DNA of 64,000 nucleotides from contig JAKJJU010000006.1 in NCBI GenBank assembly GCA_021713295.1, positions 40,709 through 104,708 of the forward strand. The letters run 5' to 3'. The notes under the pieces are model-generated. The model was not told the DNA's origin. It ran no database searches and was given only the letters and a program-made list of their open reading frames with translations. This DNA is from Thiotrichales bacterium 19S3-11 (GTDB lineage: Bacteria > Pseudomonadota > Gammaproteobacteria > Francisellales > Francisellaceae). Shown here piece by piece: positions 47,124 to 57,855 of this stretch (position 1 is the first letter of the stretch; every line of letters starts with the position of its first letter). The position numbers and the translations under genes were made by a program.

Positions 47124-49529
47124 ATGGACTACATTTTATCTTTTGATCAAATTAATATGGGCGATATTGAGCGTATCGGTGGTAAAAATGCATCTTTGGG
47201 AGAGATGATCAGTCACTTATCTGATCTTGGTATTAGAGTGCCCAATGGTTTTGCAACTACAGCAGATGCTTATCGTGAGTTTTTAGCACAAGATAATTTA
47301 GACCGTAAAATTTATGATCTATTAGATCAAACAAATGTAGATGATATAAAAGCATTAGCAGAAACCGGCGCTACTATTCGTCAGTGGATTATGGAAGTGC
47401 CTTTTTCGGATGCTTTTATGCAGGCCGTTGAGAATGCATACAATCAATTAAAAACAACGCCAACAAAAGAGCCTTTAGTGGCAGTACGCTCATCAGCAAC
47501 CGCAGAAGATTTGCCTGATGCATCATTTGCAGGTCAGCAGGAAACGTTTCTTAATATAAGTGGCATTGATCAGGTATTTGATGCTTTGCGTAAAGTATTT
47601 GCATCGTTATTTACTGATCGTGCAATTTCATATCGAGCTCACCGCGGATTTGATCATAAAGAAATTGCGCTTTCTGCAGGTATCCAAAAAATGGTTAGAA
47701 GTGATCAGGGCGCTAGTGGTGTTATGTTTAGTGTTGATACAGAAAGTGGTTTTAGAGATGTTGTATTTATCACTTCATCTTATGGGCTTGGTGAGATGAT
47801 TGTCCAAGGTGCAGTGAATCCGGATGAATTTTATGTCCATAAGCCAACGTTAATTAAAGGGTTTGATCCAATTATACGCAAGAATCTTGGACAAAAAGCC
47901 AAACAGATGATTTTCTCTGATGAAACAACAGCGGGTAAATCAGTAAAAGTAGTTGATGTAAAAGAAGAGAAGCAGTCCGTTTTCTCAATTTCTAATGAGC
48001 AAATTTTAGAATTGGCACGTTTTGCCATTACGATTGAAAATCATTATGGTAGAGCAATGGATATCGAGTGGGGGCTAGATGCAGTAGATGGTCAACTCTA
48101 TATATTACAAGCAAGACCAGAGACTGTGGTTAGTCGTCAGGCATCTAAGCGTGTCATTGAGCGCTATACAATTAATCAAAAAACGACTCCAATTGTAGAA
48201 GGTCGTTCTATTGGTAAAAAAATAGGACATGGTGTTGCTAAAGTTGTGCATTCGGTTGATGAAATTCATCAAGTTCAAGCTGGTGATGTAATTGTAACTG
48301 ATATGACTGACCCTGATTGGGAGCCTGTAATGAAGATAGCATCAGCTATCGTAACAAATCGAGGTGGTAGAACTTGCCATGCTGCAATTATTGCGAGAGA
48401 AATGGGCATTCCTGCTGTGGTTGGCTGTTCAAATGCAACGGATGTGATTCGTGATGGAGATATGATTACTGTTTCCTGTGCTGAAGGTGATACCGGTTAT
48501 ATTTATTCAGGGCAACTTAATTATAAAAAAGAGACCATCGATATTGATCAAATGCCTGAAATTCCATTTAAGATTATGATGAATATTGCCAATCCTGAAC
48601 GTGCCTTTGATTTTCAATATCTACCAAATAGTGGTGTTGGTTTAGCCCGTTTAGAATTTATTATTAATAATGCTATTGGTATTCATCCCAATGCACTCTT
48701 ACAAAAAGAAAAAATGCCACAAGCGATTCAAACTGAGATTGAACAAGCAACGAGTGCTTATGAATCACCAAGAGAGTTTTATGTACAGAGACTCGCTGAA
48801 GGAATTGCGACTTTAGCTGCAGCATTTTATCCAAAGCCTGTCATTGTTCGTTTATCAGATTTTAAATCTAATGAGTATGCAAATTTAATTGGTGGCTCTG
48901 TTTTTGAACCTGATGAAGAAAATCCAATGATTGGATTTAGAGGTGCTTCGCGTTATGTTGCTGATAATTTTAAAGCATGTTTTGAAATGGAGTGTGATGC
49001 GGTTAAACGTGTTCGAAATCAAATGGGCTTAAAAAATGTTCAAGTTATGATTCCATTTGTGCGTACGTTAAATGAAGCAGAAAATGTTATTGAAGTATTA
49101 AAAGAAAATGAGCTGGAACGTGGTAAAGACGAGTTAAAAATTATTATGATGTGTGAACTACCGTCTAATGCTGTTTTAGCTAACGAATTTCTTCAGTATT
49201 TTGATGGCTTTTCAATTGGTTCAAACGATATGACTCAGCTAACCTTAGGCCTTGATAGGGATTCAGCATTAGTTGCAGATCAATTTGATGAACGTGACCC
49301 TGCCGTTAAGGCGATGCTATCGATGGCAATAAAAGCATGTAATAAGCAGTCAAAGTATGTTGGGATTTGTGGTCAAGGGCCATCAGATCACGCTGATTTT
49401 GCTCAGTGGTTAATTGATGAAGGCATTCATAGTGTTTCTTTAAACCCTGATACAATTATTGAAACGTGGTTATATCTTGCAAAAATGCATCAAAAACAAA
49501 GTAGTCATAAGAAAAAACATTACGCTTAA
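47124..49529 (+). CDS. ppsA: Phosphoenolpyruvate synthase
   Basis: The 801-residue protein has the ATP-grasp N-domain (IGGKNASLGEMI, VAVRSSATAEDLPDASFAGQQ), the swivelling domain with GGRTCHAAIIARE, whose histidine is residue 419 (421 in E. coli), and the C-terminal pyruvate barrel ending GICGQGPSDH with its catalytic cysteine. A threonine immediately precedes the Cys-His pair, the expected target of the divergent regulator. It makes PEP from pyruvate for gluconeogenesis. Confidence 0.96.
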   Translation: MDYILSFDQINMGDIERIGGKNASLGEMISHLSDLGIRVPNGFATTADAYREFLAQDNLDRKIYDLLDQTNVDDIKALAETGATIRQWIMEVPFSDAFMQAVENAYNQLKTTPTKEPLVAVRSSATAEDLPDASFAGQQETFLNISGIDQVFDALRKVFASLFTDRAISYRAHRGFDHKEIALSAGIQKMVRSDQGASGVMFSVDTESGFRDVVFITSSYGLGEMIVQGAVNPDEFYVHKPTLIKGFDPIIRKNLGQKAKQMIFSDETTAGKSVKVVDVKEEKQSVFSISNEQILELARFAITIENHYGRAMDIEWGLDAVDGQLYILQARPETVVSRQASKRVIERYTINQKTTPIVEGRSIGKKIGHGVAKVVHSVDEIHQVQAGDVIVTDMTDPDWEPVMKIASAIVTNRGGRTCHAAIIAREMGIPAVVGCSNATDVIRDGDMITVSCAEGDTGYIYSGQLNYKKETIDIDQMPEIPFKIMMNIANPERAFDFQYLPNSGVGLARLEFIINNAIGIHPNALLQKEKMPQAIQTEIEQATSAYESPREFYVQRLAEGIATLAAAFYPKPVIVRLSDFKSNEYANLIGGSVFEPDEENPMIGFRGASRYVADNFKACFEMECDAVKRVRNQMGLKNVQVMIPFVRTLNEAENVIEVLKENELERGKDELKIIMMCELPSNAVLANEFLQYFDGFSIGSNDMTQLTLGLDRDSALVADQFDERDPAVKAMLSMAIKACNKQSKYVGICGQGPSDHADFAQWLIDEGIHSVSLNPDTIIETWLYLAKMHQKQSSHKKKHYA

Positions 49530-49645
49530 AGGTCGATAAAAACTAAACTATAATAATCAAAATTATTTTTGGTTGATTTTCTAATGTACCGTGATAGAAT
49601 GACAAACGAAATAACCTAATGTCCAAAATTGAGGGGGGAATGAAA

Positions 49646-50293
49646 ATGGGTGTACTTAATTCAAATTCAAAATTGGCAGATATATTAGCTGAGCTTTTAG
49701 AACAATCAAAAAAGTATAAAGAAAATCAAGAGGAATTTAATAAATTTCTTGAGCAATTTAAAAAAGATAATAGTGAAAATAAAGCGCTTAATCGTTACCT
49801 TAATAGTAGTCACATAAAAACTCAGCTAACAGAATCTGGACTAGAGTTTATATCACAGGCTAATAATAATCACCGTTTCACATATGCTGGTCCTACAGCT
49901 GATGGTAGGGGCCATGATTTTCTGATAGGAGGGCCAGAGTCATATGAGTTTTTTGCTAAAAAAATGTATGAAATGGACCCAAGTCAGACAATGAATATTG
50001 GTGAAACTTTGGGAAAGAATGGACTGCAACTGGCAAGGGAGCTAATGAAAGTAGGTTTTAGTGGTGATCAAATTAAGTTTCAAGATGAAAAGCAGCAAGA
50101 GATTTTTGATAAAATGAATCAGAAACCATCTGAAAATAATTTACCTAGTCAATCAAAAGCTCAGTCAACAAATCCATCTCCATTATTTTTCTACGAAGGA
50201 AAGCCATTATCAAAAGAACAAGAACAAGAACAAAAACGAGAACAAGAACTATTACCAGATCCTTTTGAGTCATCATCACCATCACTAGTATAA
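49646..50293 (+). CDS. Unrecognised soluble protein with a Glu/Gln-rich C-terminus
   Basis: In-frame starts exist at 49619, 49640 and 49646; a six-G run at 49633-49638 fits 49646 (or 49640) best. From 49646 the product has 215 residues: a charged helical start (LAELLEQSKKYKENQEEF), a globular centre (FISQANNNHRFTYAGPTADG, HDFLIGGPESYEFFAKKMYE), then a low-complexity tail SKEQEQEQKREQELLPDPF ending in serines. No domain is recognised. The acidic tail resembles the E-block of type IVB effectors, but that is speculation without evidence of such a secretion system here. Confidence 0.55.
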   Translation: MGVLNSNSKLADILAELLEQSKKYKENQEEFNKFLEQFKKDNSENKALNRYLNSSHIKTQLTESGLEFISQANNNHRFTYAGPTADGRGHDFLIGGPESYEFFAKKMYEMDPSQTMNIGETLGKNGLQLARELMKVGFSGDQIKFQDEKQQEIFDKMNQKPSENNLPSQSKAQSTNPSPLFFYEGKPLSKEQEQEQKREQELLPDPFESSSPSLV

Positions 50294-50776
50294 TCACAGA
50301 TTATCCAATGGTAATCCTGGATGATCAACAATCCGCTTTAAAACAAAACTTGAATGAACATTTTTAACACCATTAATCTGGGTTAATTTATGAATTAGAA
50401 AATCATGATACTCATTTAAGTTAGTTGCAATGACCTTAAGCATATAATCCTGTGCTTGACCAGCAATTAGATCACATTGAATGACTTCAGGAAACTGTGT
50501 GATTTTACTTTCAAAATGAGCCATCATCTTTCGATCATGACTAACAAGACCAACAGATACGATAATAGTTAGCTGTAGCCCTACCTTTTCTGGGTTTAAT
50601 AAAGCAACATATCGACTTATATAGCCATCACTTTCCAGTTGCTTAACACGCCTAAGACAAGGTGATGGAGATAATGAAACCTTTTCAGCTAAATCTTGAT
50701 TATTAATTTTACAGTTTATTTGCAATAAGTTTAATAGTTGCTTATCAGTTCGATCCATATTGGTATCCTTGTTCAA
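50294..50776 (-). CDS. Lrp/AsnC-family transcriptional regulator
   Basis: The 160-residue protein has the N-terminal AsnC helix-turn-helix (DKQLLNLLQINCKINNQDLAEKVSLSPSPCLRRVKQLE in segments) and the C-terminal RAM domain (VGLVSHDRKMMAHFESKI, VIQCDLIAGQAQDYMLKV). Such proteins bind amino acids through the RAM domain. It is divergent from leuA, so control of the leucine operon is plausible, but a target elsewhere cannot be excluded. Confidence 0.9.
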   Translation of the reverse strand: MNKDTNMDRTDKQLLNLLQINCKINNQDLAEKVSLSPSPCLRRVKQLESDGYISRYVALLNPEKVGLQLTIIVSVGLVSHDRKMMAHFESKITQFPEVIQCDLIAGQAQDYMLKVIATNLNEYHDFLIHKLTQINGVKNVHSSFVLKRIVDHPGLPLDNL

Positions 50777-50924
50777 ATATTGTTTATATATTAAAATATT
50801 TAACTAATATTATACGTTTTATTAAAATAAAATGCTAATTTATAGTTAAAATTGAGAATATTGGCAATTTTATATCAATGATATTCTGATAAAATAGTAA
50901 AAAATAAGATAATCAGAAGGTTAG
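50777..50924. promoter_or_regulatory. Divergent regulatory region between the Lrp-type gene and leuA
   Basis: The 148-nt AT-rich spacer must contain both promoters. TTGGCA at 50861-50866 and TGATAAAAT near 50887 are candidate leuA elements with non-ideal spacing. No leucine-rich leader peptide or attenuator is visible, so regulation by the adjacent Lrp-type protein is an attractive alternative. Confidence 0.35.
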
Positions 50925-52529
50925 ATGATGAACAAGCAACAAAAAGTCTACATATTTGATACAACCTTAAGGGATGGTCAGCAGTCGCCAGGTGCTGGTA
51001 TGAGTTTTGAAGATAATATTCGTTATGCTGATTATGCAGATGCGCTCAATATAGATGTTTTAGAAGCAGGCTTTCCTGCAGCAAGTCAACTAGATTTTCA
51101 GATTGTTCATACAATTTGTCAGAGAATGAAAGAAAAAAAATCAAATATGATAGTGGCTGGGCTTTGCCAAATGCGTCAGGCTCAGTTAGAGAAAACGATG
51201 CAGGCATTAGCACCACTGCAAGCTACAGCTAAAGCACGTGTTCATATTTATTTACCGGTTGATCCCAATCTTGCACAAGTTAGTCTTGGTAGTAAGCATG
51301 ATGAAGAAAACAATATTGAGGAAGTTTATCGTTTAATTAAAATTGCAGCAGACGAAGGGTTTGAAGTTGAATTTTCTGCCGAAGGGTATTCAAGATTAGG
51401 CGATAAATTTGATTATGTTAGTGCATTATTTAAAGCTGCTGTATCAGCTGGTGCAACGATTTTAAATTGTCCTGATACGATTGGTGGTGCATCTAAACAT
51501 CAGGGAGATGATTATTTTGTTAAGCATATGAATCAACATGCACAAATTATTAAACAAGCATTTCCAGATAAAGAAATTATTTTCTCAGTACATTGTCATA
51601 ATGATTTTGGTTTGGCGTTGGAGAATTCAGTTAATGGTGTATTTGATGGCCCAGCTAGACAAATTGAGTGTTGTATCAATGGTGTTGGTGAAAGGGCTGG
51701 TAATGCGGCTTTAGAACAGTGTGTTATGTATATTGATTCATTTGGCAAGCAGAATGAGGCTCATTATTATACGGATATTCATATTGATGGATTAAAGGAG
51801 GTATCCGATTTTATTGCACAAAAAATGTTACCTAAGCAGCCGCATACACCAATTGTTGGTATCAATGCAGCAAGGCATACATCAGGTGGGCACACTAATG
51901 CGATTTTAAAAAATCCTTTAGCTTATCAACCATTTGATCCAAAGAGTATTGGCAGCGAAATTTCATTTGTCTTTGGACCGTTATCCGGTGGAAATCATGC
52001 AAAAAAAATTATTGAAAAATTTGGTTACGTTTGCGATGACAGTGAAAAAGCTTATATCGCCCAAGAAATTAAAAATCATTATCATCAAAGGCGTAAAGGT
52101 ATTACTGATTTAGAGCTCATTTCAGCTTATAAATTAATTCGTTCACCGATTGTACCATCAAAAATATATTATGGAAAATCTGAATCTGATATAGGTTATT
52201 TTGAGATAGTGGGCAAATTTTTTGATAAAGATAATATTCGTGTTTCTATGCAGGGTGATAACTCCGCTTTAGCTGCATTAGTTAATTCAGTAACCGCGTA
52301 TATACCAGGAATTGATATTGTCGATTATTATTCGAAATCAATTGCGAATACGGGAACGAATGCAGAGGCTGAAACAACGGTTGTTATCAGTGCAGAGCAA
52401 CATAAAAGTTATAAAGGTATTGCACAAGATTCTGATATTGAAATCTCCGCATTAAAGGCGTTTATAGCTGCTGTAAATCAGTTGTATGTAGAGAAAAACT
52501 TTCTTAAACTAGAATCGGCAGTAGCTTAA
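50925..52529 (+). CDS. leuA: 2-Isopropylmalate synthase LeuA
   Basis: The 534-residue protein has the TIM-barrel start FDTTLRDGQQSPGAGM, the metal-binding VHCHNDFGLALENSV and GVGERAGNAAL, and a C-terminal regulatory domain of about 120 residues where leucine feedback acts in the family. It condenses acetyl-CoA with 2-oxoisovalerate, the first committed step of leucine synthesis. It opens the leuACDB operon, and leuC starts 12 nt after it. Confidence 0.95.
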   Translation: MMNKQQKVYIFDTTLRDGQQSPGAGMSFEDNIRYADYADALNIDVLEAGFPAASQLDFQIVHTICQRMKEKKSNMIVAGLCQMRQAQLEKTMQALAPLQATAKARVHIYLPVDPNLAQVSLGSKHDEENNIEEVYRLIKIAADEGFEVEFSAEGYSRLGDKFDYVSALFKAAVSAGATILNCPDTIGGASKHQGDDYFVKHMNQHAQIIKQAFPDKEIIFSVHCHNDFGLALENSVNGVFDGPARQIECCINGVGERAGNAALEQCVMYIDSFGKQNEAHYYTDIHIDGLKEVSDFIAQKMLPKQPHTPIVGINAARHTSGGHTNAILKNPLAYQPFDPKSIGSEISFVFGPLSGGNHAKKIIEKFGYVCDDSEKAYIAQEIKNHYHQRRKGITDLELISAYKLIRSPIVPSKIYYGKSESDIGYFEIVGKFFDKDNIRVSMQGDNSALAALVNSVTAYIPGIDIVDYYSKSIANTGTNAEAETTVVISAEQHKSYKGIAQDSDIEISALKAFIAAVNQLYVEKNFLKLESAVA

Positions 52530-52541
52530 TAGGGGGCAGCA

Positions 52542-53960
52542 ATGCGTAAAAATATCATTGATAAAATTTGGGATCAGCACGTTGTTTCTAACAAAAAAGG
52601 TTTTCCTGATGTGCTCTATATTGATCGAATGTTAATGCATGAAGTTACATCTGCTCAAGCATTTGATCAATTAAAAGAAAATAATATTCAAGTGAGAAAT
52701 CCAAAATCAATTATGGCAACAATTGACCATAGTATTTCAACTTCCCCGATTGACCGCTTAAATTTTAATGACAAACAAGCTCAGGCACAGGTCAATCAAT
52801 TACGTCAAAATGTAAAGCTTCATGGTATTGATTTTTATGATTTTGATAGTAGTTATCAAGGTATTGTGCATGTAATGGGCCCTGACTTGGGATTTATCTG
52901 GCCTGGAATGACTGTTGTCTGTGGTGATTCGCACACATCAACACATGGCGCTTTTGGTAGTTTAGCATTTGGTGTTGGTACTTCTGAAGTTGCGCATGTA
53001 TTAGCAACAAATTGTATTTTACAGAAACGACCTAAAACAATGAAAGTAGCATTTAATGGTATACCGTCAAAACATGTTTCATCGAAAGATATTATTATGA
53101 AATTGATTGCAACAATAGGTATTGGTGGTGCAAGTGGTCATGTAATTGAATATACAGGTAAAGTTATTGAATCAATGAGCATGGAATCTCGTATGACATT
53201 ATGTAATATGTCAATTGAATGTGGTGCTCGTGCAGGTTTGATTGCACCTGATGAAAAAACGTTTGCTTATATTAAAGGTAGGAAATATGCGCCAGATGAA
53301 CGTCGTTTTAGTACATACCTCAATCAATGGCAGGCATTAAAAAGTGATCAAGATGCAACATATGATGAGATTATTACCATTGATATTAGTAAGTTAGAAC
53401 CAATGGTCACTTGGGGGATTAACCCTCAGCATGCAACTGTCATTGGTGATAAGATTCCTAAATTATCAACGATTAATAAAAATCAACAAAAGCTTGCACA
53501 AGAAGCTTATCAATATACAAAGTTTAGTGAAGATGAAGTTATTTCAGATAAGCTAATACAATGGGCTTTTGTTGGTAGCTGTACGAATGGTCGAATTGAA
53601 GATCTAAGGGCGGTTGCAGATATTTTAAAAGATAGAAAAATAGCATCGCATGTAACTATGTATATTGTTCCGGGTTCTGAACAGGTAAGAAATCAGGCAA
53701 TTAGTGAAGGTTTAGATAAAATTTTCATTCAAGCAGGAGCTGAGTTTCGAATGCCTGGTTGTTCGATGTGTTTGGCAATGAATGAAGATAAGGTACCAAA
53801 AGGGGAACGTTGTATTAGTACATCAAATCGGAATTTTATTGGTAGACAGGGTAGTGGTAGTATTACCCATTTAGCCTCGCCTCAAACGGTAGCTGCTAGT
53901 GCCGTGGCTGGTAAAATTTCAAGTTATCAAATGTTAGTTGAAGCAGAGGTTACGTTATGA
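52542..53960 (+). CDS. leuC: 3-Isopropylmalate dehydratase large subunit LeuC
   Basis: The 472-residue aconitase-type protein has the substrate region [23 protein letters not shown] and the three [4Fe-4S] cysteines in VGSCTNGR and [13 protein letters not shown]. With LeuD it isomerises 2-isopropylmalate to 3-isopropylmalate. Its stop overlaps the leuD start by 4 nt, indicating coupled synthesis of the two subunits. Confidence 0.95.
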   Translation: MRKNIIDKIWDQHVVSNKKGFPDVLYIDRMLMHEVTSAQAFDQLKENNIQVRNPKSIMATIDHSISTSPIDRLNFNDKQAQAQVNQLRQNVKLHGIDFYDFDSSYQGIVHVMGPDLGFIWPGMTVVCGDSHTSTHGAFGSLAFGVGTSEVAHVLATNCILQKRPKTMKVAFNGIPSKHVSSKDIIMKLIATIGIGGASGHVIEYTGKVIESMSMESRMTLCNMSIECGARAGLIAPDEKTFAYIKGRKYAPDERRFSTYLNQWQALKSDQDATYDEIITIDISKLEPMVTWGINPQHATVIGDKIPKLSTINKNQQKLAQEAYQYTKFSEDEVISDKLIQWAFVGSCTNGRIEDLRAVADILKDRKIASHVTMYIVPGSEQVRNQAISEGLDKIFIQAGAEFRMPGCSMCLAMNEDKVPKGERCISTSNRNFIGRQGSGSITHLASPQTVAASAVAGKISSYQMLVEAEVTL

Positions 53961-54523
53961 AATCATTTACAAAACTTACAACTAAGGCAATTCCAATGTG
54001 GTTGAGTGACGTTGATACGGATATGATCATTCCTGCTCAATATTTAACACAAACAACAAAAAGTGGTTATGGGCAGTATTTATTTGCACGTCTAAAAGAG
54101 AAAAGTGATTTTGTTTTTAATCAGAAGCGTTATGCGGGTGCTAATCTATTACTATCGGGCGCTAATTTTGGTTGCGGCTCATCAAGGGAACATGCAGTCT
54201 GGGCATTGCAGCAGGCAAAAATTGACGTGATTATTGCACCGTCATTTTCTGATATATTTTTTAATAATGCTGCAAAAAATGGTCTATTATTGGTAGAGCT
54301 TGATACTCAGATTGTAGAAGGGCTTGCTAAAGAGGCTGAAACAGAATGCTTAGAAGTGACAGTAGATTTAGAAAATTTAGAAGTTAGTGTTAATGGCAAT
54401 GTTTATCCGTTTGAATATGACCCATTTCGTCGAGAGTGCTTATTAAAAGGTCAAGGCGACTTGGAATATTTACTGGCTCAACATGAAGCTATTTCAACTT
54501 ATGAAGCTAATATAACAAATTAA
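53957..54523 (+). CDS. leuD: 3-Isopropylmalate dehydratase small subunit LeuD
   Basis: The 188-residue protein contains [13 protein letters not shown] at the start and [17 protein letters not shown] near residue 70, the swivel-domain signatures of LeuD. The serine-arginine pair completes the active site of LeuC. Length is typical of the proteobacterial type (~200). Confidence 0.95.
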   Translation: MKSFTKLTTKAIPMWLSDVDTDMIIPAQYLTQTTKSGYGQYLFARLKEKSDFVFNQKRYAGANLLLSGANFGCGSSREHAVWALQQAKIDVIIAPSFSDIFFNNAAKNGLLLVELDTQIVEGLAKEAETECLEVTVDLENLEVSVNGNVYPFEYDPFRRECLLKGQGDLEYLLAQHEAISTYEANITN

Positions 54524-54537
54524 AAGGTTACAATCGG

Positions 54538-55674
54538 ATGAAAAGAACAATTGCAATTTTAGCTGGAGATGGCATCGGGGCGGAAGTGATGGATGCTGCT
54601 GTAAGCGTTTTAAAAGCGATAGAAACTAAATACAACCATCAATTTAATTTTAAAGAGGCTCTCGTTGGTGGTAGTGCATATGATCAGTTTAAGCACCATT
54701 GTCCTGATGAAACACTAACGATTTGTAAAGAAGCTGATGCAATTTTATTTGGCTCAGTCGGTGGCCCAGTTGATGCACAAACTATAGAGAAATGGAGAAA
54801 TTGTGAAGCCAATAGTATTTTGGCATTAAGGAAGCATTTTAAATTTGCTATTAATATTCGACCTATTGTAATCTTTCCTGCACTTAAAAATAATAGCCCA
54901 CTAAATCCGAATGCTATTGGAGATGATGTAAATATTGAAATATTTAGGGAGTTATCAGCAGATATTTACTTTGGCGAGCATAAGCGTTTTATAAATGATC
55001 AAGGAATACGTTGTGCAACCGATGTTGCCCAGTATGATGAACATACAATTAGAACAATTGTTAGAGCAGCATTCAAGCGAGCACAAGTGCGTAATAAAAA
55101 ATTAACTTCAGTAGACAAAGCTAATGTTTTAGATACTTCTCGATTGTGGCGTGAAATCGTTGAAGAGGAGGCACTAAACTATCCAGATGTTAAACTGAAT
55201 CATATGTATGTAGATAATTGCGCTATGCAGATGATATTAAATCCGCGTCAATTTGATGTGATGGTTACCAGTAATCTATTTGGTGATATTTTATCTGATT
55301 TAGGTTCTGTTTTACCTGGTTCTATTGGACTTGTACCATCAGTTAGTTTAAATAACGATGGATTTGGATTATACGAGCCTTCAGGTGGTTCAGCATATGA
55401 TCTATTAGGCAAAAATATTGCTAATCCTACGGCACAAATATTATCTGCAAGTTTAATGCTTGCTTATTCATTTGGATTACATAAAGAAGCAAATGATATC
55501 AGTAGGGCGGTTGAATGTGCATTTGAGAAAGGATATAAAACAGCTGATATCAACCATAATGCCCAAACTGATGCTGTAACAACAACTGAGTTTACGAAAA
55601 AGGTCATTGAGGAAATTAATGCTATATCGGATAATGTGACTGTAAATAATAAAAACTCAGAGGTTAGTATATAG
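54538..55674 (+). CDS. leuB: 3-Isopropylmalate dehydrogenase LeuB
   Basis: The 378-residue protein has the start ILAGDGIGAEVMDAAV, the substrate arginines around ILALRKHFKFAINIRP, the conserved YVDNCAMQMILNPRQFDV, and the cofactor loop EPSGGSAYDLLGKNIANP. It oxidatively decarboxylates 3-isopropylmalate, completing the leucine branch. It lies last in the operon, so the order leuACDB differs from E. coli leuABCD. Confidence 0.95.
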   Translation: MKRTIAILAGDGIGAEVMDAAVSVLKAIETKYNHQFNFKEALVGGSAYDQFKHHCPDETLTICKEADAILFGSVGGPVDAQTIEKWRNCEANSILALRKHFKFAINIRPIVIFPALKNNSPLNPNAIGDDVNIEIFRELSADIYFGEHKRFINDQGIRCATDVAQYDEHTIRTIVRAAFKRAQVRNKKLTSVDKANVLDTSRLWREIVEEEALNYPDVKLNHMYVDNCAMQMILNPRQFDVMVTSNLFGDILSDLGSVLPGSIGLVPSVSLNNDGFGLYEPSGGSAYDLLGKNIANPTAQILSASLMLAYSFGLHKEANDISRAVECAFEKGYKTADINHNAQTDAVTTTEFTKKVIEEINAISDNVTVNNKNSEVSI

Positions 55675-56217
55675 TTAAACAGCTGGTGTGTTGACCTGTT
55701 TGACATTGACTACACAGCCAACGAGTCGTTGCGCTAGTTTTTCTACTAAGCTGTCGGTTGATTCGATTGTTTTGTGGGTATAAGCATCGAATGGATATTT
55801 TGACTTTTTACCGTTTATTGTTACATTGATATCACCTAATAATTCCCATCGATTAAGAACAAAGCTATGGTTTAACTCACTAAATGTAATTGAGATAACC
55901 GGTAGGTTTTTAGCTTGGTCAAACGATGTGACTTTAGTAATTTTTATGTTATCTTTTTTAAATGCGGCTTCAAGTGATTGATAGAAAAGTTTGCGGTATT
56001 TTTTAGCTAGTGGTTTATCAGAATTTTCATCTTTCATGCTCATGTTATCTGGAATTACTAAAGCATATTGACTATAGGTTAGCCCAGGGCAATGTTCAAA
56101 CTCAACGTCAGTAGGCATTAATTGTCCACCTACTTTACGTGCAGCTGTGATACATCCTGTTAGTGAGATAGCACACAGTGAGATTGCAGCATATTTAAAG
56201 ATGTTTTTGTAATTCAT
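55675..56217 (-). CDS. Putative lipoprotein of unknown function
   Basis: The 180-residue protein has a lipoprotein signal peptide with lipobox SLTGC at about residues 18-22. The mature part has mixed alpha/beta character (YSQYALVIPDNMSM, FYQSLEAAFKKDNIKI, LPVISITFSELNHSF) like small periplasmic lipoproteins, but no family is recognised. It abuts the leuB stop on the opposite strand with no space for a terminator. Confidence 0.65.
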   Translation of the reverse strand: MNYKNIFKYAAISLCAISLTGCITAARKVGGQLMPTDVEFEHCPGLTYSQYALVIPDNMSMKDENSDKPLAKKYRKLFYQSLEAAFKKDNIKITKVTSFDQAKNLPVISITFSELNHSFVLNRWELLGDINVTINGKKSKYPFDAYTHKTIESTDSLVEKLAQRLVGCVVNVKQVNTPAV

Positions 56218-56355
56218 GATGATTTCCTTTTTCTATTGAAAACAAACTATTATGTTTATGATTATATTAAGCATCTTTAAATTATCAAAGCATAATCTAC
56301 TTGATTTTTTTTAGAAGTATTGGATAATTCGGAAAAATATATTTAAGAGTTTTAA

Positions 56356-57834
56356 ATGGCAAAAGCGACTTATGTTTTGGTTGATAATAGTAAAGATTGG
56401 CAACCATACTACCCATCTGATCATGTGATTTCAGTTAAAAACTATATAGAAAACTCAGTAAAAACCGCTTCAAGATTACAATTAATCAACTTATCAAAAC
56501 AGTCAGATTATTTAAGCTTGGGCTATTATGCATCATTGTTAGCTGAGGCGCGTGGACACAGGGTTATACCAAGTGTTGAGACAATTAGCTATCTTGTGCG
56601 TAAAGATTTAGGTGAACTATTATCCTTAAGTCTATCAAAGTGTGAAAAGAGGTTTTTTAATGAGTTAGATAATGTATCTCAGACTTTTCAGTTTCAGATC
56701 TATTTTGGTAAAACACAGATTCGATCGCTTAGAAAATTGGCTCATGCCATTTTTGAACATTTAGTGGCGCCAATTTTGATAGTAAAGTTCGTTAAAGAAC
56801 AAAGTTATTGGAGATTAGATGAGATTAGTCTAGGAAATCTGGAGGATATTTCTGAAGAATCAGAGCAGTATTTTGCTCAGAGTCTTGAGGAATACAGCCG
56901 TAGAATTTGGCGTTTACGCAAACATGATAAACACTATCGATATGATTTAGCAATTTTATATAATCCTGAAGAAAAAACACCACCGAGTGATATACGAGCG
57001 TTAAATAAATTTGTTAAAATTGGTGCGCAATTGGGTATTAATGTCGACTTGATAACCTTAGAGCAGGGCACTTCATTATTAGAATATGATGCGTTATTTA
57101 TACGAGAAACGACTAAAGTTAATCATCATACTTATCGTTTAGCTCAGTTGGCAAAACATGAAGGCTTAGTTGTTATTGATTCTCCTGAAGCAATATTAAA
57201 ATGTACTAATAAAATATTTCTTGCTGAGCTATTAGCAAAAAGAAAAATCCCTATTCCAAAAACGGAGATAATTTCAGATATCACCGAGGATACAATTGTA
57301 TCATTGGAGTATTCACTTGGGTATCCAATGGTTATAAAAATTCCTGATGGTTCGTTTTCAATCGGTGTAGAAAAGGTTAATAATCAGAATGAATTAAAGC
57401 TATGTGCTCAAAAACTTTTTCAAGATTCTGCTTTATTATTATTACAACAATATTTACCCACTGATTTTGATTGGCGAGTAGGCGTATTAAATGGTAGAGC
57501 AATATATTGCTGTAAGTATTATATGGCAAGAAATCATTGGCAAATCTATAAGAAAAAGTCCAATGGTTCGTTAATAGGGGGCGGCGCAGAGACGCTCAGT
57601 ATAGCTCAAGCACCTAAGACGGTCATTAGTACCGCTATAAAAGCGGCAAAGGCAATTGGTGATGGTTTGTTTGGTGTTGATTTAAAATCAATTGATGATC
57701 AAGGTGTCTATGTGATCGAAATTAATGATAATCCTTCCATTGATTCAGGTTTAGAAGATGCTTTTTTAGGTGATGAGTTATATCGTGCGATATTAAATGA
57801 GTTTATTAGCCAGATAGAGAAACAAGGGAATTAA
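56356..57834 (+). CDS. RimK-related ATP-grasp ligase with RLAN N-domain
   Basis: The 492-residue protein has an N-terminal region of about 150 residues (YYPSDHVISVKNYI, LSLGYYASLLAEARGHRVIPSV) characteristic of the RLAN domain, then a RimK-type ATP-grasp domain. Visible are DSPEAILKCTNKIFLAELL, GYPMVIKIPDGSFSIGVEKV with the nucleotide-binding lysine, and the metal-binding GVYVIEINDNPSID near the end. Such enzymes form peptide bonds using ATP, with amino acid or peptide substrates. A GNAT gene follows at 21 nt, a pairing seen for this family. Substrate unknown. Confidence 0.85.
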   Translation: MAKATYVLVDNSKDWQPYYPSDHVISVKNYIENSVKTASRLQLINLSKQSDYLSLGYYASLLAEARGHRVIPSVETISYLVRKDLGELLSLSLSKCEKRFFNELDNVSQTFQFQIYFGKTQIRSLRKLAHAIFEHLVAPILIVKFVKEQSYWRLDEISLGNLEDISEESEQYFAQSLEEYSRRIWRLRKHDKHYRYDLAILYNPEEKTPPSDIRALNKFVKIGAQLGINVDLITLEQGTSLLEYDALFIRETTKVNHHTYRLAQLAKHEGLVVIDSPEAILKCTNKIFLAELLAKRKIPIPKTEIISDITEDTIVSLEYSLGYPMVIKIPDGSFSIGVEKVNNQNELKLCAQKLFQDSALLLLQQYLPTDFDWRVGVLNGRAIYCCKYYMARNHWQIYKKKSNGSLIGGGAETLSIAQAPKTVISTAIKAAKAIGDGLFGVDLKSIDDQGVYVIEINDNPSIDSGLEDAFLGDELYRAILNEFISQIEKQGN

Positions 57835-57855
57835 TAAGTTAATTTAAGACGTTGT

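Noticed and set aside
49555..49580. Terminator after ppsA (AATCAA...TTGATT)
   Set aside because: The stem is six AT-rich pairs with a long loop and only a weak T-run.
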